31,586 bases of DNA from JAMCRM01 sp041685075 (lineage in GTDB: Bacteria; Acidobacteriota; Terriglobia; Bryobacterales; Bryobacteraceae), in NCBI GenBank assembly GCA_041685075.1, contig JAWLGN010000024.1, positions 1 to 31,586 on the forward strand, read 5' to 3'. Below are positions 25,372 through 31,586 of the stretch, one piece after another; position 1 is the first letter of the stretch, and every line of letters starts with the position of its first letter. A program made the position numbers and the translations under genes. The notes under the pieces were generated by a model. The model worked only from the letters and a program-made list of their open reading frames with translations. It searched no databases and was not told the origin of the DNA.

Positions 25372-26994
25372 CTATCGGAACAGATAGTACAGCACTGCCA
25401 ATATGCCCAGCAGGCATCCTGCCAGGACACGTGGGTCGGTCAGCCCATCTATCCTGCCATGCATAATGACCGCGAGCGGACGCTCCCACGTGAGGACCTC
25501 AACCTGTTCGCGTGCGGGCGGCGGCGTCAGCAGGCTCACGCCAACATAACACGCGCTGCATATGCAGAACGACCACCACGCCTGCATCATGAAAGGGATG
25601 CCCCAAGCGCCGGTAATAACCTTCTCCGTCCCGAACACCGGTAGATCGAGCACGAACGCCGCGGCCCCGAGCAGAAAGCCGAGCGTAAGGGCGGCGAGGG
25701 AAGCCTCTTTCGTTCCCCGCCGCCAGAAGACGCCGAACAAGAATACGGTGGTGATGGGAGGCGCAAGGTGGGATGCAATTGCGTTAATCGCTTCGAAAAT
25801 GCTCGAATAGCGGCCGCCTTGTGTGGACCAAAGCATCGCCAGAACCATGACCGCCGCGGCGCTGATGCGAGCTACGCGTACCTGCGAAGCGTCGCTCGTC
25901 CTCGGGCGCATGCGCTTGACGATGTCCACGGCCACGAGGGTTCCGCAACTGTTCAGGGCCGCGGCCACGGTGCTCATCAGGGCTGCCAGCACGGCGGCGG
26001 AGATAACCCCTTTGAGACCGGTGGGAACGAGCCGATTGATCAAAACCGGCAGCGCCTGGTTGCTCTCGGCGGCGATGACATCCCGAAACAAAGCATATGC
26101 GATCACGCCCGGCAGGACTAACAGAAAGACGGGCAGGATTTTGAGAAATCCGGCGAAAATGGGCCCAAGCTGCGCATCGCGCTGGGTCTTGGCGCCCAGA
26201 ACGCGTTGTACAATCGTCTGGTCGGTACACCAATACCACACGCCCAGTATCGGATAGCCGAGGAACACTGCATACCAATTTAAGCCGGCCGAGCTGTTGG
26301 TCTGGAGCATACTGAGCTGTTCGGGCTTCAAGGCCGCGCGAAACTGCTCCAACGTGTGTATACCGTGTTGCGGCAAGGCCAGCACGGCAAGCACCGTGAC
26401 GGTGCAGGCGCCAACGAGCAGGATAACGGTTTGAATCGTCTCGGTGACGACTACAGCTTTCAGGCCACCCAGAATCGTGTAGATGGAGACGACAACCGAA
26501 ATGATAATGATTGAGGCCACAACGTCGATACCAAAAAATTGCCGGAAAACCGCAGCGCCTGCATACAAACTCATCCCGATATGGATGAACAACGCGGCGA
26601 GAATGGCCATGAACGCCAGAAACGAACGGGAGGCAGGGCTGTAACGCCGCTCGAGAAACTCCGGGAGTGTACAAATTTGGCTTCTGAAGTAGAACGGGGC
26701 GAATACCAGCGAGAGAAGAATCAGCGTGAAGCACGCCATCCACTCGAAGTTGCCCCAAACCAAGCCTTCGTTGTAACCGGAAGCCGCAAGCCCCACCATG
26801 TGGATGGTGGAGATGTTAGACGCAAATAGCGCGGCGCCGACGATGCCCCACGGCAGCGCGCGTCCGGCCAGAAAATAGACGCTGGCTGTAACTTTGGCCC
26901 TGCGTGTAGACAGCAACCCGGCAGCAAGAATCGCGACCAGGTAGACAACGATAACGATGAGATCGAGGACGGGGATGCGCAGTTCGAGGTTCAT
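25372..26994 (-). CDS. Sodium:solute symporter (SSS family)
   Basis: A 540-residue inner-membrane protein with about 13-14 hydrophobic segments. ATG 26994 is chosen over the upstream frame start because it begins the first membrane segment (LDLIVIVVYLVAILAAGLL) and has GGTGGGG upstream. Family landmarks are YFLAGRALPWGIVGAALFAS at about 40-60, IGMSLYAGAAVF, YTILGGLKAVVVTETIQT, YWCTDQTIVQRVLGAK, GVISAAVLAALMSTVAAALN (the conserved sodium-site helix) and HLAPPITTVFLFGVFWRR. It resembles the SGLT-type sugar branch, so sodium-driven import of a monosaccharide is likely; fucose is inferred from the lactonase 48 bp downstream. The 5' end overlaps the tail of a sulfatase remnant, so the gene may have gained a new upstream region when that gene decayed. 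Confidence 0.92.
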   Translation of the reverse strand: MNLELRIPVLDLIVIVVYLVAILAAGLLSTRRAKVTASVYFLAGRALPWGIVGAALFASNISTIHMVGLAASGYNEGLVWGNFEWMACFTLILLSLVFAPFYFRSQICTLPEFLERRYSPASRSFLAFMAILAALFIHIGMSLYAGAAVFRQFFGIDVVASIIIISVVVSIYTILGGLKAVVVTETIQTVILLVGACTVTVLAVLALPQHGIHTLEQFRAALKPEQLSMLQTNSSAGLNWYAVFLGYPILGVWYWCTDQTIVQRVLGAKTQRDAQLGPIFAGFLKILPVFLLVLPGVIAYALFRDVIAAESNQALPVLINRLVPTGLKGVISAAVLAALMSTVAAALNSCGTLVAVDIVKRMRPRTSDASQVRVARISAAAVMVLAMLWSTQGGRYSSIFEAINAIASHLAPPITTVFLFGVFWRRGTKEASLAALTLGFLLGAAAFVLDLPVFGTEKVITGAWGIPFMMQAWWSFCICSACYVGVSLLTPPPAREQVEVLTWERPLAVIMHGRIDGLTDPRVLAGCLLGILAVLYYLFR

Positions 26995-27349
26995 TGCGGC
27001 CCCACCGGCGAGTTCCCGTATACTGAGCCTCGAGGTCCCAACCAACTCACACCCAGATAGACCCACGGATGCTCGCCGGCAATGTCCTTCTGCTGTCCGG
27101 GGTCGGCGTCAATGTCATAGAGTCCAGCGCCGTTAACCAGGCGCCAGCGGTCCGTCATGACCACGCTGTTGCGACCGCCCTGGATACCGCGCCTCGGCCA
27201 GTGCACAAAAAAGGGCACGCGAGGGCCGTTCTCGTACTCACTGCCTCTAAAGCCCGCGTTGAACGCACGATTGTCGAGAACTGAGCACTGTCGGTCATGA
27301 AGAGCAGGATGGTGTCCCGGGCCAGGCCCACAACGTCGAAACTGCGCAA
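26991..27349 (-). pseudogene. Arylsulfatase C-terminal remnant with frameshift and internal deletion
   Basis: On the minus strand, one frame gives FDVVGLARDTILLFMTDS from about 27340. A second frame then gives NAGFRGSEYENGPRVPFFVHWPRRGI, a typical late-sulfatase stretch. The sequence jumps directly to SVVMTDRWRLVNGAGLYDID and then DPGQQKDIAGEHP, the usual C-terminal end. The segment that normally lies between (the DLAPTLLD-type region) is absent, and the N-terminal half with the Cys/Ser-x-Pro-x-Arg site is not found. The reading runs to a stop at 26991 that overlaps the symporter start. It cannot encode an active enzyme. It suggests that an ancestor of this locus handled a sulfated glycan such as a fucan (inference). 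Confidence 0.72.
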
Positions 27350-27804
27350 CGGCCCTCCACATCCTTTTGTCGAGGTTCACCCTTATTCCACAGAATCCGC
27401 GATGTGCAGCGGAGTTCCCTTCTTGCTGAACGGACCCTTAGCTTGGCGGAGCCACAAACGACCGGCGGGACGTGTTGGCTAGTAGGCCGGCACGGTTTGC
27501 GTTGAGCGGCCATTCGAGCCTATCCGGATGTACATCAACACTTCCGGGCGCAGTTGGCGACATGCAAGCCCCGTCCTTTAGAGTGGCGTTTTCACGAGCC
27601 GGCGTCAATAGCGACCAGCAACCAGAGTTCATCTGGATGCGTAGCGTCTTAGCCACCCCATTCTAGCTTCGGACCACAGCCGGATTTGCACGCGTTGGCC
27701 GGGAGCTGTTGCTGCGATGGCGTCCGCCGCCATGGCCGGCACCCACAAAAGCAAATGACCTCGAAGATGCATGCGATTCTCATAAATCAGAGTCCGGACG
27801 CACG
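27350..27804. other. Decayed stretch without a supportable gene
   Basis: 455 bp between the P3 stop and the sulfatase remnant. Minus-strand pieces such as KTLRIQMNSGCWSLL (about 27650-27610) and a separate frame reading PFSKKGTPLHIADSVE before a stop (about 27430-27380) look protein-like but are broken by stops, and I cannot assign a family. Possibly remnants of the same sulfatase gene or a further lost gene. Confidence 0.4.
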
Positions 27805-30474
27805 TTATAGCACCCGCTGCAGCTTTTCAAGCGCTGAATGCTTCGGAGCGACTACGAAGCGCTCGCCCTTGGCTGTAGGGAAGACCAACAGCGAGCCACT
27901 CAGATCCTTGAAGTGCGCATCATCGCGGTAGAGGCTGACTTCCGCCTCGCCCCAGGGGTTCCGAAGCCGGCATTCGCCGCCTGCCTGCGACAACAACTCA
28001 ACGAACCCTACCCGGCCGCCCTCGATCGATGAGGTCACTAAGAAGGCTCCCCTTGCCAGCAAGGTGAACTTCGCGTCCCACTCCTTCGGCCAAGCCCCAA
28101 ACGGGCGGAGGATGGGCTCTTCACCTGGCGCGGGTGGCGCGCTTTCTAGAAGCGCGGCGTGCAGACCGGCGCTCACCGCCCCAAGTCGCTGGCAGTCAAT
28201 TGCCCCCGGCCCCTCCCGCAGCGTCATACGGTTGGCCAGCACACCCGGCGGTCCGCTGCCCATGAGGTCCACAAAGTCGCCTTTCGGCGTGAGGCATCGG
28301 ATCTGGTTCGGCAGGATGAACCTGATGTGGTCGGCGCGTCCCAGGTGGGCGGCAGCGAGAGCTATTCTGCTCAGAACGCCGATGTGCGTCGTTTCGGTGA
28401 GGTTCCCCCCCTGACCGGCATCGTACGTCGCGTTCGCGATTCTGAGCACCTGGGCGTCGCCTGTTTCGAGCGTGGCCAGGTCGTACCGCAGCAACGGCTC
28501 GATGCCAGGTCGCGGCTGGTCGCCGGGCCGGGCAGGAGAGACGGCCGTCACCCACACGAGGGGATCGCCCGGCTTTCGTGTCTTTGCGGTTTCATTGGTC
28601 GGCAAAGGCGCCAGGTTTTCGAGGAATTCGCGCCACACTGGACGCATGTCGGCATCGACCCCGAGAATCTCAGAAGCGCGGATCAGCAGAGGCGTAATCC
28701 CATACATGGCTGACAACTCTTCCTGCGCGTCCTGGGAGTTCCAATTCCCCTCGTTGTTGTTCACGTGGAATATGTGGTACTTGCCGTCGGCTTCCTTGCG
28801 GAGGTTCGGAAAGTTCCGGTAGAACTCGACGGTGCCTCGCAGCATGGGATAGGCCCATTGTCGCAGCCACTCAACGTCCCGAGTGGAGTCGTACCGGAGC
28901 CAGTAGACGAATGCAATCTTGGCTGCCGTGGCCATGATGTGCGTCACGTGGCCAAACGGCCCGGCGCCCTTGTCGGTAAATACGTACCGTCCGTCCACCC
29001 ATCTACCAGCCGCCTGGAAGTTCCAGCGGGAGTTGTGCGGGTTCTTTGTCGCGGCAAGCTCAACGAATCTGCGGGACTTTTCCGCCCACGGTTTGCGGAC
29101 CAAGTAGAGTTCCCGCATCTCCTCTGCAATATCGTTGGGCAGTTTTTCGAGGCCGTCAAAAAAGACCGTCTCGGGGATCCAGATACCTTGGCTGCCCCAC
29201 TGTTGCCGCGCGGCCAGAGCGCAAGATTCGTGCATTCCGCTGTACATCTTGAACACTGGATCCAGCAGTTCGAGGCGGTTGGCGGGTGTCAAGCATTGAT
29301 AGTAGTGATTAGTGTTGTTCCACCAGTGCTGTGAGCCCCAGGTCCTCATGTCGCCGTTACTGTACCAGAGCATCCCTCCGTACCGTGGCGGATAGTTGCC
29401 TCGGGAACTCGCACCCATGACATAGAGAAAGTAAGTGTAATGCTGCTCAACGAAGTCCGCCACGCCATCCACACTGTGCAGGCTGACAAATGCCCTGGAC
29501 CAGAAATCGTGCCACCACGCCTGGTTGTCCGCCAGCATGCTCGCGAACCCCCTACCTTGAGCCGCTTCGAGCTCAGCCAGCGCCAGTGCCGCCACGTCTT
29601 GTGACGGATCGAAACTCGCCGCGCTGGCGATCAGGATCGTGAACCGGCCCTTGCCGGGCGCCGCGCTCAGACGCACAGTGGAGTCGTTGACATACTTCGC
29701 CTTCGAGCGCCTTCCCACGACGCAGATCGCCACCGCCGAGGCGTTGTAGTGACCGCCCTCGCGAAATTCCTGGGTCAGCAGGATCCGGCCCTCTCGAATG
29801 CTGAGTTTTGATGCAGCCGTGTGGCTACGCTCTCGGTACAGCACCGTGTGATCGCTCGCCAGTTCCCAATTCTTGCCAACATGGTACTGGATTGCGCAGC
29901 GCAGCATACNNNNNNNNNNGACCGCCGCCGGCTGAGGCCGCTGTTCGTCGATCTCCACCGCCATCACGTCTCGCTCGGTCCAGGCCAGCACCCGGGCCGA
30001 TATCCCATTGCCCTGCGCCGTCATCAGCGCGTCATAGAGCGACAAATGCTGGCGGAAGGCACTGCCGTTAAACACGTCATCCCCAAAGTCAACTAAGTCA
30101 ATGTCCACGCAGCCACAACTGGTCGCGTAATCCGTATGCCGGACGGGAAAGCTTTGGGTCGTGCAACTAATCGGGTAGACGTCCGAGTGGTTGATCTGGA
30201 ACTTCAGCGCCGAGGGCGTGGTCCAGACTAGACTCCCCATGCGGCCGTTGCCCACCGGCATTCCCTCCTCGCTGCGTGTCACCGGCTGGTCGTAGGTCAG
30301 ATCGGCCCTCGAGACCAGCTTGCGGAAATCCACCTGGAGCATGGTCGAGTAGCGCTTAGGTTCGCGACGGGGGGCTGGCCGAGCGGCCTGCGTAGATGCC
30401 ACGGCGGTGCCCGCCATGAGGCCCGAAGCGGCAACGAGGATCTCCCGCCGCGATACGGAACGCTCTTCTTTCAT
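27805..30474 (-). CDS. Exported GH95-like six-hairpin protein, DUF5703-type (paralogue P3), Tat signal
   Basis: An 889-residue protein (four residues unknown). ATG 30474 is fixed by a strong AAGGAGG (30489-30483) 8 bp upstream and by the Tat signal SRREILVAASG at 8-18. It matches P1 and P2 along its length: GNGRMGSLVW at 75-84, YTYFLYVMGASSRG at 346-359, QQWGSQGIWIPET at 424-436, Glu575 in NNNEGNW and Asp760 in GAIDCQ. The 185-residue Glu-to-Asp distance equals that of P1, so P3 keeps the hairpin missing from P2. Cys104 and Cys120 match P1 Cys90 and Cys106. Function unknown; a periplasmic glycan-active enzyme is inferred from the GH95-like fold. It follows a truncated receptor by 211 bp and probably has its own promoter, though none is obvious. 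Confidence 0.77.
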   Translation of the reverse strand: MKEERSVSRREILVAASGLMAGTAVASTQAARPAPRREPKRYSTMLQVDFRKLVSRADLTYDQPVTRSEEGMPVGNGRMGSLVWTTPSALKFQINHSDVYPISCTTQSFPVRHTDYATSCGCVDIDLVDFGDDVFNGSAFRQHLSLYDALMTAQGNGISARVLAWTERDVMAVEIDEQRPQPAAVXXXXMLRCAIQYHVGKNWELASDHTVLYRERSHTAASKLSIREGRILLTQEFREGGHYNASAVAICVVGRRSKAKYVNDSTVRLSAAPGKGRFTILIASAASFDPSQDVAALALAELEAAQGRGFASMLADNQAWWHDFWSRAFVSLHSVDGVADFVEQHYTYFLYVMGASSRGNYPPRYGGMLWYSNGDMRTWGSQHWWNNTNHYYQCLTPANRLELLDPVFKMYSGMHESCALAARQQWGSQGIWIPETVFFDGLEKLPNDIAEEMRELYLVRKPWAEKSRRFVELAATKNPHNSRWNFQAAGRWVDGRYVFTDKGAGPFGHVTHIMATAAKIAFVYWLRYDSTRDVEWLRQWAYPMLRGTVEFYRNFPNLRKEADGKYHIFHVNNNEGNWNSQDAQEELSAMYGITPLLIRASEILGVDADMRPVWREFLENLAPLPTNETAKTRKPGDPLVWVTAVSPARPGDQPRPGIEPLLRYDLATLETGDAQVLRIANATYDAGQGGNLTETTHIGVLSRIALAAAHLGRADHIRFILPNQIRCLTPKGDFVDLMGSGPPGVLANRMTLREGPGAIDCQRLGAVSAGLHAALLESAPPAPGEEPILRPFGAWPKEWDAKFTLLARGAFLVTSSIEGGRVGFVELLSQAGGECRLRNPWGEAEVSLYRDDAHFKDLSGSLLVFPTAKGERFVVAPKHSALEKLQRVL
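29910..29919. other. Assembly gap (10 Ns) inside P3
   Basis: Ten Ns replace residues 186-189 of P3. The frame is kept across the gap, but alignment with P2 (NIDLR between Ile162 and Met168) suggests the true sequence may be one codon longer. The length 10 may be a placeholder. Confidence 0.95.
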
Positions 30475-30631
30475 GATCAGTACCTCCTTCAAATGATGCG
30501 CCTGAAACGAATTCGGAAAATCCTCTCGGCACGACGCTGATGTCTTCACTACACATTACGGTGTCGAACTGCTGGAGCGGTAGCCACGCTCTTTTCTTTC
30601 GGCGCCATGCGCTCAATACCAGCCCCCGCCC

Positions 30632-30648
30632 GACCCAAACGATGGGTC
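30632..30648. repeat. Inverted repeat downstream of the truncated receptor
   Basis: GACCCA, AACGA, TGGGTC: a perfect 6-bp inverted repeat with a 5-bp loop, about 38 bp beyond the receptor stop on the minus strand. It could mark the transcript end before P3, but no T-run follows. A strong GGAGG nearby (30679-30674) precedes only a 4-codon frame starting at 30661. Confidence 0.35.
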
Positions 30649-30685
30649 AGCGGGGTTCCATGTTGTTGCCGGACCTCCTCCGGTT

Positions 30686-31495
30686 CTAGAATCGCAGCCG
30701 GAAACCGAGGCGGACTACCCGCTCGTCAATTCCCTCGCGGCCTGTGTTGGAAACGCTGGTGATCTCGGTGTATCCGCCGAGCGCGCGGATGCTGCCGTCA
30801 GGATTCAACTGCAGGTTGGATACATTGGCGCCCGGGTTGGCGAAGTGCGGTGTATTGCTGAAGTTCAACGCCTCCGCCCGGAACTGCAACTGCCAGCCCT
30901 CCCGGATGGCGAACTGGCGGGTCAGCGCCAGGTCCAAGTTCACGAGTCCTGGCCCCCGAAGGATATTGAATCCGGCGGTGCCGAAGCGCGCCTCTGTGAC
31001 CGGGGCGAAGGCAAGCGGGTCAAACCAGGACTGGCCCCGTCCGGTGCCTCCCAGGATCGCCACCCTGGGCTTCACCTGGTCGGCTCTCTGCGAGTTCCCG
31101 GACGCGTTCAGCGATGTCCCGCTAGCGCTCACCGTGAACGGTCTGCCCTTGTAGGCAGTGAACAGCGAGCTGATCTGCCATCCGCCGGCGACCGCCGAAA
31201 CGATTCCGCCGCCACTCGCAAACCGCCGCCCCCTGCCGAACGGCAGCTCGGCGACCGTGGCGAAGTTGAAGTTGTGCGGCCGGTCGTAGCTGAACAAAGC
31301 CTTATTGAGGCCGATGTAATCCGGATCCTGAACAGCCGGATTCTTGTCGCTGAGAACGTTGCAGCAGGTGCCGATGCCCTTCGACCAGGTATAGGAAACG
31401 TTAAACTGCACGCCATTAGCGAAGCTCCGGATGAGCGTGGATTGAAGCGAGTTATAGGTGTGGTGGCCGAAGTTCGTGATCAGGTCGAGGCCGCG
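30686..31495 (-). pseudogene. TonB-dependent receptor, C-terminal 270 residues, 5'-truncated
   Basis: The minus strand encodes the last third of an Oar-like barrel that closely parallels the receptor at 7863-11242. Examples are QFNVSYTWSKGIGTCC, a PFTVSASGTSLN-type segment, SWFDPLAFAPVTEARFGT, NTPHFANPGANVSNLQLN, the SNTGREGIDERV tail and the final Phe. Similarity extends upstream to about RGLDLITNFG (31495-31466) and then stops; a TAA follows in frame at 31516-31514. The rest of the gene is absent from the remaining 91 bp, so it is truncated by an insertion, a rearrangement or an assembly join. Like its paralogue, it is followed on the same strand by a GH95-like gene (P3). Confidence 0.78.
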
Positions 31496-31586
31496 TAAAA
31501 TCCTGAGTGTAAATTAGGGTCTTGACAAGGGCCATCCGCTGCTGGCTCCAGTGGAAGTATTCAGAACTTTCACGAAAGGAGCATGA
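31496..31586 (+). other. Unrelated sequence abutting the truncated receptor; possible mobile-element edge
   Basis: Base composition and content change at the point where receptor similarity ends. On the plus strand there is TTGACA (31522-31527) and, at the very end, AAAGGAGC followed by an ATG (31583-31585), like the 5' end of an outward gene. The layout would suit the left end of an insertion sequence with its transposase start, but no transposase sequence is in the window, so this stays a guess. Confidence 0.3.

Noticed and set aside
1..31586. CRISPR arrays, tRNA or rRNA genes, phage genes
   Set aside because: No regularly spaced repeats, no cloverleaf-like segments and no phage structural or integrase-like proteins were seen when reading the window.

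Overview
The window looks like a carbohydrate-utilisation island from an Acidobacteriota genome, most like the Solibacter/Bryobacterales group. The taxonomic signals are a high G+C content (roughly 60% by eye), several very large Oar-like TonB-dependent receptors with an N-terminal carboxypeptidase-regulatory-like domain and a C-terminal Phe, no SusD partner, and many exported glycosidases with Sec or Tat signals. This placement is inferred from gene types, not from a marker gene. No tRNA, rRNA, CRISPR array or intact transposase was seen.

Layout. (1) 1-2772, plus strand: the 3' part of a TonB receptor, then a sugar isomerase/epimerase of the xylose-isomerase-like TIM-barrel type. (2) 12536-2821, minus strand: a LacI-family regulator, a TonB receptor carrying one frameshift, and two paralogous exported proteins distantly related to GH95 (called P2 and P1 here). 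(3) 12722-24150, plus strand, divergent from lacI: a complete TonB receptor, a decayed GH97 copy, a DUF5696-like exported protein, a GH29-like fucosidase, an intact GH97 and a GH95 fucosidase, tightly packed as one operon. (4) 31495-24490, minus strand: a truncated TonB receptor, a third GH95-like paralogue (P3, containing 10 Ns), a sulfatase remnant, a sodium:solute symporter and an L-fuconolactonase-type lactonase.

Working model (inference). Receptors import oligosaccharides released from a fucose-containing, probably once sulfated, glycan. GH95, GH29 and GH97 trim fucose and alpha-galactose-type residues, the symporter takes up monosaccharide, and the lactonase acts in the oxidative L-fucose route. 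The dehydrogenase, dehydratase and aldolase steps are not in the window. Gene decay (GH97 copy, sulfatase, truncated receptor) shows the locus has been remodelled.

The strongest non-coding signal is at the divergent lacI/TonB promoter. Two outward TTGACA boxes flank a 12-bp site (12635-12646) with exactly 28 bp on each side. A near-identical 12-mer sits 25 bp upstream of the TTGACA box of the other TonB operon, in the same orientation. This is a good candidate for the LacI-family operator that ties the two operons together.
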